NCBI GenBank assembly: GCA_003367665.1
Contig: QKXI01000002.1
Location: 62,001 to 126,000, forward strand
Reading direction: 5' to 3'
DNA: 64,000 nucleotides
Source: Leifsonia sp. ku-ls
GTDB lineage: Bacteria; Actinomycetota; Actinomycetes; Actinomycetales; Microbacteriaceae
This document shows positions 1-10,035 of this stretch, in pieces (the first letter of the stretch is position 1; each line of letters opens with the position of its first letter). Below the pieces are notes generated by a model that searched no databases, had not been told where the DNA came from, and worked only from the letters and a program-made list of their open reading frames with translations. The position numbers were made by a program, and so were the translations under genes.

Positions 1-212
1 CCAACCTGGAGAAGCTGGCCTCCGGCGACGTCATCAAGGTCTCCGAGGTCGTGCGCGACCTGTGGCGCCGCGACCAGGATCGCGGCCTCTCCGCCGGCGA
101 GAAGCGCATGCTCGCCAAGGCGCGGCAGATCCTCATCTCCGAGCTGGCCCTGGCCGAGAAGACCGACGACGAGCAGGCGTCCAGCCTCCTCGACGAGGTG
201 CTCGCCTCCTAG
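1..212 (+). CDS. carD: CarD-family transcriptional regulator, C-terminal part
   Basis: Only the last 70 or so codons are in the window; the reading frame enters at base 3 and ends at TAG (210-212). The translation runs from [20 protein letters not shown] to LLDEVLAS and matches the helical C-terminal DNA-binding domain of CarD/CdnL proteins, including the [16 protein letters not shown] stretch. CarD binds the RNA polymerase beta subunit through its missing N-terminal domain and stabilises open complexes at rRNA and other promoters. carD next to ispD/ispF is a conserved actinobacterial arrangement, which supports the call. Confidence 0.9.
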   Translation, partial: NLEKLASGDVIKVSEVVRDLWRRDQDRGLSAGEKRMLAKARQILISELALAEKTDDEQASSLLDEVLAS

Positions 213-231
213 GCCGCCCCACCCCGACTCC

Positions 232-262
232 CGGCCCCGTCGCTCCCCGAGCGGCGGGGCCG
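232..262 (+). terminator. hairpin terminator after carD
   Basis: A 14-bp stem (232-245 with 249-262, one G.T pair) closes a 3-nt loop and is followed by TCGTCATT. It lies 20 nt after the carD stop and just before the ispDF promoter, so it probably ends carD transcription. The T tract is weak, as is usual in high-GC actinobacteria. Confidence 0.6.
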
Positions 263-279
263 TCGTCATTCGGCCACGG

Positions 280-285
280 TACGGT
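280..285 (+). promoter_or_regulatory. -10 box of ispDF, leaderless type
   Basis: TACGGT matches the actinobacterial -10 pattern TANNNT and lies exactly 6 nt before the GTG start, so transcription would begin at or next to the start codon. No Shine-Dalgarno sequence is visible in between. Confidence 0.5.
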
Positions 286-291
286 GGTCGG

Positions 292-1449
292 GTGGAGAGC
301 AGCAGCACACCCCGGGTCGCCGTCGTCGTGGTCGCGGCCGGCAGCGGGACGCGCCTCGGCGCGGGAGAGCCGAAGGCGTTCGTGACCCTGGCCGGCCGGA
401 CGCTGCTGGAGCGGTCGCTCCATGCCGTGCGCGGCATGCGCCACACCGCCGAGGCGATCGTGGTCGCGCCGGCGGACCGTCTCGACGATGCGGCCTGGCT
501 CGCCGAGCGGGCTCTCGGCCGGCCGGCGACCGTGGTCGCGGGCGGCGCCACTCGGCAGCTATCCGTGGCCGAGGGGCTGGCCGTCGTCGATCCGAGCGCC
601 GACGTCGTCCTGGTGCACGACGCTGCTCGCGCCCTGGCGCCCTCCGCAATGTTCGATGCGGTGGTGGACGCCGTGCGGGAGCGCGGCTACGGCGTCATCC
701 CGGGCCTCCCGGTCAGCGACACCGTGAAGCGCGTCGGCGACGACGGCGAGGTGCACGAGACCGTTGACCGCTCGGCGCTCGCCGCCGTGCAGACCCCGCA
801 GGGGTTCCCGCGCGAGCAACTGCTGACGGCCTACGCCCTCGCGGAGAGCGACGAGACCGACGACGCCGGCCTGGTCGCCGCCTCCGGCTTCCGGGTGGAT
901 GTCGTGCCCGGCGACGCGCACGCCTTCAAGGTGACGACGCCCTGGGACCTGCGCCGTGCCGAGGAGCTGCTGGCCGGCGCCGGCATCCCGCGCATCGGCC
1001 TCGGCAGCGACACCCATGCCCTCGACCCGTCCGCCGAGCTCTGGCTGGCCGGCCTGCACTGGCCGGGCGAGCCCGGGCTCGCCGGACACAGCGACGGCGA
1101 CGCGGTCGCGCACGCGATCGTCGACGCGCTGCTCTCGGCCGCGGGCCTCGGCGACATCGGCGGGGTGTTCGGGACGGGCGACCCGCGTTTCGAGGGCGCC
1201 CACGGCGAGGTGTTCCTCACCGAGGCGCGGCGCCGGGTCGAGGAGGCCGGCTTCCGCATCGGCAACGTCGCGGTCCAGGTGGTCGGCAACCGGCCGAAGC
1301 TCGGCCCTCGCCGCCGGGAGGCCGAGGACCGGCTGTCCGAGCTCCTCGGCGCGCCCGTCTCGATCGGGGCGACCACCACCGACGGGCTCGGGTTCACCGG
1401 CCGCGGCGAGGGCGTCACGGCCAACGCGACGGCGCTGCTGCTGGCCTGA
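292..1449 (+). CDS. ispDF: bifunctional IspD/IspF, MEP isoprenoid pathway
   Basis: A 385-aa fusion. Residues 1 to about 230 are IspD (2-C-methyl-D-erythritol 4-phosphate cytidylyltransferase), with the nucleotide-binding AAGSGTRLG near residue 15 and VHDAAR near residue 105. Residues from about 232 are IspF (2-C-methyl-D-erythritol 2,4-cyclodiphosphate synthase), with the metal-binding SDTH and [14 protein letters not shown] motifs and the [14 protein letters not shown] end. IspD makes CDP-ME and IspF cyclises CDP-ME 2-phosphate; the intermediate kinase IspE is not in the window. GTG at 292 is chosen because it opens directly into the Rossmann-like start and has a -10 box 6 nt upstream. Such fusions are known in several bacterial groups. 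Confidence 0.93.
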   Translation: MESSSTPRVAVVVVAAGSGTRLGAGEPKAFVTLAGRTLLERSLHAVRGMRHTAEAIVVAPADRLDDAAWLAERALGRPATVVAGGATRQLSVAEGLAVVDPSADVVLVHDAARALAPSAMFDAVVDAVRERGYGVIPGLPVSDTVKRVGDDGEVHETVDRSALAAVQTPQGFPREQLLTAYALAESDETDDAGLVAASGFRVDVVPGDAHAFKVTTPWDLRRAEELLAGAGIPRIGLGSDTHALDPSAELWLAGLHWPGEPGLAGHSDGDAVAHAIVDALLSAAGLGDIGGVFGTGDPRFEGAHGEVFLTEARRRVEEAGFRIGNVAVQVVGNRPKLGPRRREAEDRLSELLGAPVSIGATTTDGLGFTGRGEGVTANATALLLA

Positions 1450-1543
1450 CGGCGGAGCCCCGATCGCCGGCCGTAGCCGCAGGCGACGCATGGGCCTAGT
1501 GTGACCGGTGGCGCCACCGCGGCGCGGAACAGGAGCGGGACCC

Positions 1544-1924
1544 ATGGCCTCCACCGACACCGAGACCGTCGCGAAGGCGTACATCCAGGCGGTCGGCGCC
1601 CACGACCCCGACGCGCTGGACAGGCTGCTCGACGACCAGCTGCGCGCCGAGTTCGCCGGGAGCACGAGTGACAAGGAGGCGTGGATCACCGCCCTGAAGC
1701 GCCTGATGCCGGCCCTCGTGCGCGACGAGATCCGCGAGGTGTTCACCGGGGGAGAGCGGGCGTGCATCGTGTACGACTTCGTCACGGACACCTCCGCCGG
1801 CGCGGTGCGCTGCGTCGAGCTCCTGACCGTCGTCGACGGCCGCGTCACGCAGATCGAGCTGCTGCTCGACCGGGCGGCGTTCGCGCCGGTCAACGCCGAG
1901 CTGGCCGAGCGCGCGACGCGGTAG
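1544..1924 (+). CDS. SnoaL/NTF2-like protein
   Basis: A 126-aa protein with the compact alpha+beta cone-like pattern of the SnoaL/NTF2 superfamily: an N-terminal helix (ETVAKAYIQAVGAHDPDALDRLL), then strands ending in VELLTVVDGRVTQIELLLD. Members bind small ligands or act as isomerases, cyclases or anti-sigma-like accessory proteins; no specific substrate can be read here. The ATG at 1544 is preferred over the in-frame GTG at 1508 because AGGAG lies 8 nt before it. A TANNNT-type -10 (TAGTGT, 1497-1502) would then give a leader of about 35 nt. Confidence 0.7.
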   Translation: MASTDTETVAKAYIQAVGAHDPDALDRLLDDQLRAEFAGSTSDKEAWITALKRLMPALVRDEIREVFTGGERACIVYDFVTDTSAGAVRCVELLTVVDGRVTQIELLLDRAAFAPVNAELAERATR

Positions 1925-1948
1925 CCGCGGCGAGCCGCCCCGGCCCCG

Positions 1949-1954
1949 TAGGCT
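1949..1954 (+). promoter_or_regulatory. -10 box of cysS, leaderless type
   Basis: TAGGCT ends exactly 6 nt before the GTG start of cysS. No Shine-Dalgarno is seen between them, consistent with a leaderless transcript. Confidence 0.5.
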
Positions 1955-1960
1955 TGTGCC

Positions 1961-3394
1961 GTGACTCTACGGCTCTACGACACCCGGTCGGCGGCGCTGC
2001 GCGACTTCGTCCCGCTGCGCGACGGCGAGGTCGGCATGTACGTGTGCGGCCCGACCGTGCAGTCCTCGCCGCACATCGGGCACCTCCGCTCCGCGCTCGT
2101 CTACGACCAGCTGCGCCGCTGGATGACGTACCGCGGCTACGACGTCACGCTCGTCCGCAACGTGACCGACATCGACGACAAGATCCTCGTGAACGCCGCG
2201 GCGGCCCAGGCCGAGGGCGGCAGCGAGGAGTGGTGGGCGCTCGCGTACCGGTTCGAGCTGGAGTTCACGGACGCCTACCGCGCGCTGGGCGTGCAGCCCC
2301 CGACGTACGAGCCCCGGGCGACGGCCAGCATCCCGCAGATGCAGGAGATCATCCAGCGCCTGATCGACGCGGGGCACGCCTACGTCGCGCCCGACGGCTC
2401 GGGGGACGTGTACTTCGACGTGAAGAGCTGGCCGTCGTACGGCGAGCTCACCCGGCAGAGCATCGACAACATGGAGGCCGCGGCCGACGCCGACCCGCGC
2501 GCCAAGCGCGACCCGCGCGACTTCGCCCTGTGGAAGGGCCGAAAGGACGACGAGCCCGCGTCGGCGGCGTTCCCGTCGCCGTGGGGGGACGGGCGACCGG
2601 GATGGCACATCGAGTGCTCGGCGATGTCGCGGCGCTACCTCGGGCCGCAGTTCGACATCCACGGCGGCGGGCTCGACCTGCGCTTCCCGCACCACGAGAA
2701 CGAGCTGGCCCAGTCCACCGCGGCGGGCGACGCGTTCGCGAACTACTGGGTGCACAACGGCCTCGTGCACGTGAACGGGCAGAAGATGAGCAAGTCGCTC
2801 GGCAACTCGGTGTACGCCGCCGACCTGCTCGGCGCCGCCCGGCCGCTCGTGGTGCGCTACTACCTCGGCTCGGCGCACTACCGGTCCACCATCGACTTCC
2901 ACGACGGCTCGCTCGCCGAGGCCGAGGCGGCGCTCGACCGCATCGCCGGCTTCTTCGAGCGCGTGGAGCGTCGGCTCTCCGGCACCCGGTTCGCCGGACA
3001 CGGCGTCGAGGTCGTTCCCGACCCATTCGCCGAGGCCATGGACGACGACCTCGCGGTCCCGCAGGCGCTCGCCGTGCTGCACGACACCGTGCGTTCAGGC
3101 AACGCCGCGCTGGATGCGGAAGACTTGGAGGCGGCCGCCACCGCCCGCGGGCACGTCCTCGCCATGACGGAGGTGCTCGGCATCAACCCGCTGTCGCCGC
3201 AGTGGCGCTCGGCCGGGTCGACTGCGGCCGAGTCGGCGCTCGGCGAGCTGATCGGCCGGCTGCTCGCCGACCGGCAGGAGGCGAGGGCCGCCCGCGACTT
3301 CGCCGCGGCCGATCGCATCCGCGACGAGCTGGCGGCGGCAGGAATCACCATCGAAGACACCCCGACGGGGTCGCATTGGAGCATCGGATCATGA
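1961..3394 (+). CDS. cysS: cysteinyl-tRNA synthetase
   Basis: A class I aminoacyl-tRNA synthetase of 477 aa that charges tRNA-Cys in the cytoplasm. The zinc and cysteine site [15 protein letters not shown] is near residue 28 and contains the HIGH motif; WHIECSAMS near residue 215 carries another zinc ligand, the HHENE stretch follows, and QKMSKSLGN near residue 271 is the KMSKS loop. The full-length anticodon-binding region separates it from the shorter MshC mycothiol ligase paralogue. It starts at GTG 1961 and its stop overlaps the next ATG (ATGA), so it is translationally coupled to rlmB. Confidence 0.95.
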   Translation: MTLRLYDTRSAALRDFVPLRDGEVGMYVCGPTVQSSPHIGHLRSALVYDQLRRWMTYRGYDVTLVRNVTDIDDKILVNAAAAQAEGGSEEWWALAYRFELEFTDAYRALGVQPPTYEPRATASIPQMQEIIQRLIDAGHAYVAPDGSGDVYFDVKSWPSYGELTRQSIDNMEAAADADPRAKRDPRDFALWKGRKDDEPASAAFPSPWGDGRPGWHIECSAMSRRYLGPQFDIHGGGLDLRFPHHENELAQSTAAGDAFANYWVHNGLVHVNGQKMSKSLGNSVYAADLLGAARPLVVRYYLGSAHYRSTIDFHDGSLAEAEAALDRIAGFFERVERRLSGTRFAGHGVEVVPDPFAEAMDDDLAVPQALAVLHDTVRSGNAALDAEDLEAAATARGHVLAMTEVLGINPLSPQWRSAGSTAAESALGELIGRLLADRQEARAARDFAAADRIRDELAAAGITIEDTPTGSHWSIGS

Positions 3395-4401
3395 AGAACT
3401 CGGGTGGGAAGCCCCGCGCCGGAGCCGTCCGGAAGAGCAAGAAGGGCGCTCAGGTCGGCACGGGCGGCCACGGCCGCAAGGCGCTGGAGGGCAAGGGCCC
3501 GACGCCCAAGGCGGAGGACCGCGAGTATCACAAGGCCCACAAGGCGAAGCTCCTGCGCGAGCGGGCCGCCGAGAAGGCCGGTCAGCGCGGGGGCGCCCCG
3601 CGGGGCGCGTCCGGGGCCTCCCACCGAGCCAAGAGCGGCGACGAGAGCGAGATCGTCACCGGCCGCAACTCGGTGCTGGAGGCGCTGCGGGCCGACATCC
3701 CGGCCTCGACGCTGTACGTCGCGGCCCGGGTCGAGTTCGACGACCGGATGAAGGAGATCCTGTCGATCGCGACCGGTCGCTCCATCCCGATCCTCGAGGT
3801 CATGCGCCCGGAGCTCGACCGGCTCGCCGGCCGCGACGCTGTCCACCAGGGTGTCGCCCTGAAGGTGCCGCCGTACGAGTACGCGCACCCGGGCGAGCTG
3901 CTCGACCGCACCCTCCGCACCGGGCGGACGCCGCTGTTCGTCGCGCTCGACGGCATCACCGACCCGCGCAACCTAGGCGCGATCATCCGCTCGACGGCGG
4001 CCTTCGGGGGCCAGGGCGTGATCGTGCCGCAGCGCCGCTCGGTCGGCATGACGGCGGCGGCGTGGAAGACATCCGCGGGCGCCGCGGCGCGCACGCCGGT
4101 CGCGATGGCGGCCAACCTGACGCAGACCCTCAAGGACTTCAAGAAGGCGGGCGTGTTCGTGCTCGGCCTCGACGGCGGCGGCGACACCAGCCTCCCGGGC
4201 CTGTCGTTCGCCGACCGCCCCGTCGTCATCGTGGTCGGCAGCGAGGGCAAGGGCCTCTCGCGGCTGGTCACCGAGACGTGCGACGCGATCGTCTCCATCC
4301 CGATCGAGGCGTCGACGGAGTCGCTCAACGCGGGCATCGCCGCGAGCGTCACCCTGTACGAGATCGCCAAGCTGCGCGCGGAGGCCCGAGCCGCCCGCTG
4401 A
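3391..4401 (+). CDS. rlmB: 23S rRNA (guanosine-2'-O-)-methyltransferase RlmB
   Basis: A SpoU/TrmH-family 2'-O-methyltransferase of 336 aa. Residues 1-85 are a basic, low-complexity extension rich in Lys, Gly and Arg, common in actinobacterial RlmB proteins and likely to bind RNA. The L30e-like substrate domain starts near [10 protein letters not shown]. The knotted SPOUT domain follows, with [24 protein letters not shown] and [15 protein letters not shown] as the three SpoU motifs that bind S-adenosylmethionine. The gene overlaps cysS by 4 nt; the cysS-rlmB pair is conserved in actinobacteria. Confidence 0.92.
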   Translation: MKNSGGKPRAGAVRKSKKGAQVGTGGHGRKALEGKGPTPKAEDREYHKAHKAKLLRERAAEKAGQRGGAPRGASGASHRAKSGDESEIVTGRNSVLEALRADIPASTLYVAARVEFDDRMKEILSIATGRSIPILEVMRPELDRLAGRDAVHQGVALKVPPYEYAHPGELLDRTLRTGRTPLFVALDGITDPRNLGAIIRSTAAFGGQGVIVPQRRSVGMTAAAWKTSAGAAARTPVAMAANLTQTLKDFKKAGVFVLGLDGGGDTSLPGLSFADRPVVIVVGSEGKGLSRLVTETCDAIVSIPIEASTESLNAGIAASVTLYEIAKLRAEARAAR

Positions 4402-4409
4402 CGTTGGGG

Positions 4410-4431
4410 ACGCGGCGCGCGCGCCGCGTTT
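4410..4431 (+). terminator. terminator after rlmB
   Basis: A perfect 20-bp palindrome (ACGCGGCGCG followed by CGCGCCGCGT) starts 9 nt after the rlmB stop and ends in TTT. It sits between convergent transcription units and may stop both. Confidence 0.6.
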
Positions 4432-4461
4432 GACGGGACGGCGCGCCGCGTCCGGCGTCGG

Positions 4462-4611
4462 TCAGAGGCGGCGGCGCCGCGGCGTGACGGCGGCGACCAC
4501 GGCGGTCTTCGCGACCGGCGCGGGGCCGGGCGTCACCGCCCGCGTGACGACGGCCGCCTTGGCGACGGGCGCGCGGACCACGGGGGCGAGTCCCACTCGT
4601 GCTGCTCTCAT
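4462..4611 (-). CDS. 49-aa Ala/Val/Arg-rich protein after DUF6325
   Basis: A 50-codon frame starting MRAARVGLAPVVRAP, with ATG one base after the TGA of the DUF6325 gene, which suggests translational coupling. The protein consists of two imperfect copies of a 14-16 residue block (APVAKAAVVTRAVTPGP and APVAKTAVVAAVTPRR) and ends in RRRRL. From memory, short Ala/Val-rich or SHOCT-containing proteins often follow DUF6325 genes in actinobacteria, which supports its being real. It could form a short hydrophobic hairpin with a basic tail. Its function is unknown. Confidence 0.6.
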   Translation of the reverse strand: MRAARVGLAPVVRAPVAKAAVVTRAVTPGPAPVAKTAVVAAVTPRRRRL

Positions 4612-4612
4612 C

Positions 4613-5071
4613 TCAAGCCTCCTGCTCTTCGTTCTCGGCGTCGGCCGCCAGCGCGGCCGCGATGTCCTGGCTGTGGATGCGGCCGTCCGCGACCAGGCGG
4701 CCGCCGGCCCGACGCGCCGCGACGGCGAACGGCGCCGCCCACACGTTCTCGTACACGAGCGCGCCCGCGACGCTGCCCGGCTCCATGGCCTCCGCGAGCG
4801 TCGCGATGTCGGCCTCCGCGAGGAAGTCGGCCAGGTCCTCCGCGAGGGTGCCCAGGCTGTCCGGGCCGTCCAGCTCGGACAGCTCGACGGCCTCCACGTC
4901 GCCGTCCTCGTCCTTCGCGATCACGATGGCGTCCACCACGCGGATGGTGCCCGCGTCGACCAGGGCCCGGATCTCGTCGATCACCTCCCCCGAGAAGTTC
5001 TGCTCCCCGGGAGGGAACTCGATGATGACGTAGTCGATCGGTCCGATCGTCGGTGCTTCGTCGTCGGTCAT
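4613..5071 (-). CDS. DUF6325-family protein
   Basis: An acidic 152-aa protein beginning with the family's GPIDYVIIEFPPGEQNFSG and containing VYENVWAAPFAVAARRAGG and GRIHSQDIAAAL near its end. It has no signal peptide or membrane segment, and the family's molecular role is unknown. The ATG at 5071 has an AGAGAGGA ribosome-binding site. The gene lies downstream of the DUF4032 gene on the same strand and is followed after 1 nt by the 49-aa gene. Confidence 0.8.
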   Translation of the reverse strand: MTDDEAPTIGPIDYVIIEFPPGEQNFSGEVIDEIRALVDAGTIRVVDAIVIAKDEDGDVEAVELSELDGPDSLGTLAEDLADFLAEADIATLAEAMEPGSVAGALVYENVWAAPFAVAARRAGGRLVADGRIHSQDIAAALAADAENEEQEA

Positions 5072-5147
5072 GGCGATCCTCTCTGCTCCTGTCGGGCACA
5101 GTGTCGCATCGGCGGCACCGCCCGCGGCAGACAGCAGAGGGGAGGGG

Positions 5148-6443
5148 TCAGACCTTGGACCGCCAGTCGTCCTCGTCGTCGTCGTCCGCGGCGCCGCCGA
5201 GCACGGGGATGCTGATGGTCTCGGTCGGCGGGGCGATGACGGTGGCCTCGTCGCGGCGGTGGCGCAGGATGTCGTTGATGTAGGAGGTCAGCGCCTCGGC
5301 GAGCGGCACGTCCCGACCCTCCTTCTGCGACATGAACCAGCGGTGCTCGAGCAGCTGGTGGAAGACCTCCGCCGGCTCGAGCTTGCCCTTCAGGTCGGCC
5401 GGGATGGCGCGGATCACCGGCTCGAACACCCGCATCAGCCACTCGTGCGCCATCGCCTCCTCGTCGAGGCCCTCCTTGCCGAGGGTGGCGGCGTACGAGT
5501 CCAGGTCGTTGAGCAGGCGGCGGGCCTGGTTCTCACCGGTGTCGAGTCCGGTGAGGCGCAGGAGGCGTCGCTGGTGGTGGCCGGCGTCGACGACCTTCGG
5601 CTGGATGCGCACCTTCGTGCCCTCCTCCGAGGTCTTGATCGCCAGCTCCTCGATGTCGAAGCCCAGCTCGTTCAGCCGCTCCACGCGCTCGCTGATGCGC
5701 CAGCGCTCCGACGACGAGAACGACTCGCTGCCGGTCAGCTCCTTCCAGAGCGAGCGGTAGGCGGCGACGATGCCGTCGGAGACGCGGACGGGGTCGAGCT
5801 CCTCGTCGGCGCGGCCGCCGGCCTCCAGGTCCATCAGCTCGCCGGCGATGTTCACGCGCGCGATCTCCAGGTCGTTCTCGCGCTGTCCGTTCGACAGGCC
5901 GCCCTCGTAGAGCTGGCCGGTCTCCGCGTCCACCAGGTAGGCCGCGAAGGCGCCGGCGTCACGGCGGAACAGCGTGTTCGACAGCGACACGTCGCCCCAG
6001 AAGAAGCCGACGATGTGGAGGCGCACCAGGAGCACCGCGAGCGCGTCCACCAGGCGCGTGGCGGTGTCCGGCCGCAGCGTCTGCGAGAACAGCGCGCGGT
6101 ACGGGAGCGAGAACTTGAGGTGGCGCGTGACCAGCGCCGCGTTGAGCGGGGTTCCGTCCTCGTCGGTGCGGTTCTTGATGACCGCCACCGGGTCGACGCA
6201 GGGCACGTCGAGCCGCTGCAGGGTGCGCAGCATGTCGTACTCGCGCTGCGCCATCTCGGCCGTCGTCTCCTTGATGGCGATGACGTAGCCGGACAGGTTC
6301 GCGAACCGCACCAGGTGCCGGCTGATGCCCTTGGGCAGCAGGGCGATGTGCTCGTTCGACCACTCCTCCAGCGGGAGGTTCCAGGGGAGGTCGAGGAGCG
6401 CAGGGTCGACGGTCGCTGCGGTGATGTTGACGGATCCGGCCAC
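5148..6443 (-). CDS. DUF4032 kinase-fold protein
   Basis: A 431-aa cytoplasmic protein of the DUF4032 family, whose N-terminal half has a lipopolysaccharide-kinase-like (Kdo/WaaP-type) fold. Visible landmarks are IAIKETTAEMAQREYDMLRT (a putative ATP-lysine region), LVRLHIVGFFWGDVSLSNTL (catalytic-loop-like, around residue 140) and AAYLVDAETGQLYEG (a possible metal-binding Asp). The C-terminal half is helical and family-specific. GTG at 6443 is the start. Neither substrate nor activity is established for the family. It lies between the ABC ATPase gene and the DUF6325 gene on the same strand, but a hairpin separates it from the ATPase. Confidence 0.82.
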   Translation of the reverse strand: MAGSVNITAATVDPALLDLPWNLPLEEWSNEHIALLPKGISRHLVRFANLSGYVIAIKETTAEMAQREYDMLRTLQRLDVPCVDPVAVIKNRTDEDGTPLNAALVTRHLKFSLPYRALFSQTLRPDTATRLVDALAVLLVRLHIVGFFWGDVSLSNTLFRRDAGAFAAYLVDAETGQLYEGGLSNGQRENDLEIARVNIAGELMDLEAGGRADEELDPVRVSDGIVAAYRSLWKELTGSESFSSSERWRISERVERLNELGFDIEELAIKTSEEGTKVRIQPKVVDAGHHQRRLLRLTGLDTGENQARRLLNDLDSYAATLGKEGLDEEAMAHEWLMRVFEPVIRAIPADLKGKLEPAEVFHQLLEHRWFMSQKEGRDVPLAEALTSYINDILRHRRDEATVIAPPTETISIPVLGGAADDDDEDDWRSKV

Positions 6444-6489
6444 GATGGTCCTAACGGTCGGTGGTGGGCTGTGTGCTCTGGCGTTAAGG

Positions 6490-6528
6490 CACTCTGCCGC
6501 AGCCCGGGTTCCGGACTGCGGCAGAGTG
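6490..6528 (-). terminator. terminator after the UgpC-type ATPase gene
   Basis: A perfect 13-bp stem (6490-6502 with 6516-6528) and a 13-nt loop lie 19 nt downstream of the ATPase stop on the minus strand, upstream of the DUF4032 start. It has no strong T tract, so it may rely on Rho or protect the 3' end. Confidence 0.6.
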
Positions 6529-6547
6529 GGGAATCGCTCTGGCGACC

Positions 6548-7642
<1,095 letters not shown>

Positions 7643-7723
7643 TTTTTCTTGTCTCCTTCACCGGCAGGTACGTGCCGGACGATCCGTTGTGAATGGATGA
7701 ACGTGGTCGACGTCCGATGGCGT

Positions 7724-7752
7724 CGATGCCACGTGGCCATAATATGGCATCG
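7724..7752 (-). promoter_or_regulatory. promoter with inverted repeat upstream of the ATPase gene
   Basis: An 8-bp inverted repeat (CGATGCCA, 7724-7731, and TGGCATCG, 7745-7752) flanks TATTAT read on the minus strand (7745-7740), a good -10 candidate about 100 nt before the ATPase start. The arrangement suggests a repressor-type operator over the promoter; the regulator is not known. Confidence 0.4.
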
Positions 7753-7948
7753 GCGGACATGCTCTCGACCTCGGGCTCCAATGCGGTCGGCGGGCATCCC
7801 GCCCGCTGTGCCCGTGCGTCCAGCCACCGTCTGGTTCATTCCCAGACTGCCGTTCTACGCTGTCCCGGTTGTGTGGCGTCGGATGCGCGCCCCACGCGCC
7901 GCGTCCCCCGCGCGGCCGTCCGACCCCCGAGAGCAGTATCCGGAAGAC

Positions 7949-8863
7949 ATGAGCCAAGAGACCCCACAGCCCGACGACAGCCGGCCGGGCGACGTCCGCG
8001 CGGCCGCGCGGGAGAAAGCACGTCAGCTCCGCACCTCGCACCAGCGGAGGGAGCGCACGCGCCGGGCGCTGATCGGCGGTGGCATCGCGATCGCCGTGGT
8101 CGCCGTGCTGGCGATCGTCGCCGTCGTGCTGGTCAGCGCCATCCGGCCGACGGTGCCCGGCCCGAAGAACATGGCGAGCGACGGTGTGCTGGTCGGCTCC
8201 GGCCTGAAGGTCAAGACCACGACCGCCCTCGCCGCCGACGCCGCGCCCGTCACCAGCACGCCGGACCCCGCCGGCAGCACCGTCGACATCCGCATCTACG
8301 CCGACTACCTGTGCAAGCTCTGCGGCGACTTCCAGCGCACCAACCTGAAGCAGCTGGAGCCGCTGGTCAAGGACGGCGCGGTCACGGTCGAGATGCACCC
8401 GGTCGCGATCTACACCAGCCACTCGGCCGGCACGAAGTACTCGCTGCGCGCGGCGAACGCGGCCGCCTGCGTCGCCAACTACGACCCGAACGCGTTCTGG
8501 AAGTTCAACGCTTCGCTGTTCCAGAAGCAGCCGGCGGAGGGCGGTCCCGGCCTCAGCGACGACGTGCTGAAGAAGCGCGCGGAGGCCGCCGGGGCGTCGC
8601 GCACCGACGACATCGACGCGTGCATCGACGACGGACGCTTCAAGTCGTGGGTGACGACGGCGTCCGACCGTGCGTTGAGCGGCCCCATCCCGAACTCGGA
8701 CGTGAAGAAGATGACGAACGCGCTGCTGGTGCTGGTCAACGGCAAGCCGTACACCGGGTCGCTGACGAGCGCGGACGACTTCAAGGCGTTCATCCTGCAG
8801 GCGCAGGGCGACCAGTACTCCTCGACCGCCACCCCGACGCCCACGCCCTCCGCGACGCCGTGA
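7949..8863 (+). CDS. membrane-anchored DsbA-like thioredoxin-fold protein
   Basis: A 304-aa protein with a cytoplasmic basic N-terminus, one membrane segment near residues 40-65 (IAIAVVAVLAIVAVVLVSAI) and an extracytoplasmic thioredoxin-like domain. The active-site motif is YADYLCKLCGDFQ (CKLC near residue 125), and a VNGKPYTG stretch lies near the cis-Pro position. It resembles actinobacterial DsbA/MdbA-type proteins that make or shuffle disulfides in exported proteins. The C-terminus ends in a TPTPTPSATP tail. ATG 7949 follows GGAAG; longer in-frame extensions upstream are antisense to the ATPase gene. Confidence 0.85.
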   Translation: MSQETPQPDDSRPGDVRAAAREKARQLRTSHQRRERTRRALIGGGIAIAVVAVLAIVAVVLVSAIRPTVPGPKNMASDGVLVGSGLKVKTTTALAADAAPVTSTPDPAGSTVDIRIYADYLCKLCGDFQRTNLKQLEPLVKDGAVTVEMHPVAIYTSHSAGTKYSLRAANAAACVANYDPNAFWKFNASLFQKQPAEGGPGLSDDVLKKRAEAAGASRTDDIDACIDDGRFKSWVTTASDRALSGPIPNSDVKKMTNALLVLVNGKPYTGSLTSADDFKAFILQAQGDQYSSTATPTPTPSATP

Positions 8864-8910
8864 CGGTCGCGGACGGCTGGCCGCTGAGGCCGCGGGCCGT
8901 CGGCAGCCCC

Positions 8911-8916
8911 TAGGAT
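8911..8916 (+). promoter_or_regulatory. -10 box of tRNA-Thr
   Basis: TAGGAT fits TANNNT and lies 23 nt before the mature tRNA 5' end, a plausible promoter for a short 5' precursor. Confidence 0.4.
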
Positions 8917-8939
8917 GGTGGCGGCGGGTGACCGCCGGC

Positions 8940-9015
8940 GCCGGCTTAGCTCAGTTGGTAGAGCACTCGCCTTGTAAGCGAGCGGTCGCGGGTTCGAGTC
9001 CCGCAGCCGGCTCCA
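8940..9015 (+). tRNA. tRNA-Thr (anticodon TGT)
   Basis: A 76-nt cloverleaf including an encoded CCA. The acceptor stem GCCGGCT pairs with AGCCGGC, the D-arm region is TAGCTCAGTTGGTAGAGCA, the anticodon arm is CTCGCCTTGTAAGCGAG with TGT in the loop, and the T-arm is CGGGTTCGAGTCCCG. The TGT anticodon reads ACA and probably other threonine codons. Confidence 0.97.
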
Positions 9016-9068
9016 TGCGATGACGCCGACGGCGTCATGTTCTGCGGGGCTTCTGCGTCTCTGCTGGT

Positions 9069-9449
9069 GTGACGAATGACACCGAGCTCGCCGACCTCTT
9101 CGCTGCCGCCCACCCGATCCCGGACGCGCCAGCCGCCCGGGACGCACCTGTCGTCCGCCGTACGGCGGTCGTGGGGGATGCCCCCGCCGTCGTCGACGAG
9201 GCGCTGCTCCTGGACGCCCCCGCGCGTCCCGGCCGGCTGGAGGCGGACACCGCGGCGGCGATCGCCGCGAGCACGGTGGGCGCCCTGTGCGTGATCGTCT
9301 GCGCCGTGGGACTGATCCGGGTGTACGTCGAGCCGGCCGGAGCCCTACCCGTCGTCCTGGCGGGGATCGTGACGGGCGTGATCGTCTGCGCCCTGGTCGC
9401 GGGTGGCGTGTGGGCGTGGCTGCGAGATCGGGCTCATCGCGCCCGCTGA
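9069..9449 (+). CDS. small membrane protein
   Basis: A 126-aa protein of no recognised family. The first 75 residues are acidic and Ala-rich. Two membrane segments follow, around residues 68-88 (IAASTVGALCVIVCAVGLI) and 95-117 (VVLAGIVTGVIVCALVAGGV), and a short basic tail ends in RDRAHRAR. This predicts both termini in the cytoplasm. It starts at GTG 9069, 54 nt after tRNA-Thr, and faces the next gene tail to tail. Confidence 0.6.
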   Translation: MTNDTELADLFAAAHPIPDAPAARDAPVVRRTAVVGDAPAVVDEALLLDAPARPGRLEADTAAAIAASTVGALCVIVCAVGLIRVYVEPAGALPVVLAGIVTGVIVCALVAGGVWAWLRDRAHRAR

Positions 9450-9477
9450 GCCGGCATGCGCCTGCCGGCGCCGGCGC

Positions 9478-9918
9478 CTACTCGGCCGTGGCGACGGCCG
9501 TGGCCAGCAGCAGCCGGTCGAGCGCCTCGCGCGGGCTGGTGGCGTGGCGGACGGCCTCGTCCCACACCCGCTCGTAGGCCGCCTGGCTGACGGGAAGCGA
9601 GCGGGACCGGTTGCGTCGTCCCGTGGCCTGCGGGGTGGGGAGGCGCAGCAGGCGCTCGCGCAGCAGGAAGGGCAGGTTGTCGACGGGCGCGATGCCGCGG
9701 CGACCCTGACGGAGCGAGACGACCAGGTCTCCGGTGTTGGTGGCGTGGCGCACCTGCGCGATGGTCATGCCGCTGAAGCGGGCGAACTCGGCGATGCTCA
9801 TCAGCTCGGGCAGCTTGCCGATGTACTCCTCGGCGATCGCGCCGCGCAGGCGCAGCCAGGACTCCCTCGCGCGCTGCTCGCGTTGTGCGGTGTGGTCGGT
9901 CGTCGTTTCCTCGTTCAC
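9478..9918 (-). CDS. MerR-like helix-turn-helix protein, hypothetical
   Basis: A 146-aa cytoplasmic protein. The segment ELMSIAEFARFSGMTIAQVR (residues 39-58) followed by a GDLVVSLRQGRRGI wing resembles the winged helix of MerR/excisionase proteins, so DNA binding is likely. The rest is helical and rich in Leu and Arg, with no known ligand domain. The start is GTG 9918, with a GGGGG ribosome-binding site 6 nt away, rather than the much longer frame running upstream through the hydrolase gene. It is divergent from the hydrolase gene. Confidence 0.55.
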   Translation of the reverse strand: MNEETTTDHTAQREQRARESWLRLRGAIAEEYIGKLPELMSIAEFARFSGMTIAQVRHATNTGDLVVSLRQGRRGIAPVDNLPFLLRERLLRLPTPQATGRRNRSRSLPVSQAAYERVWDEAVRHATSPREALDRLLLATAVATAE

Positions 9919-10035
9919 ATCGATCCCCCGATTCGGTCGGCTGTTCCTGCTGGGTGGTTCTACCTTTAGGGACGATGGATCGGCGCGCGGCATGACGCGG
10001 TGGACAGCGGAATGCCATCGGGGCTGAATGGAACC

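Noticed and set aside
1681-4401. Single 906-codon frame covering cysS and rlmB
   Set aside because: The first half is cysS read in the wrong frame; only the part from 3391 (RlmB) is real.
8940-9015. tRNA-Thr as an integration site for a genomic island
   Set aside because: Downstream genes have normal composition, and no integrase or repeated tRNA 3' end is visible in the window.
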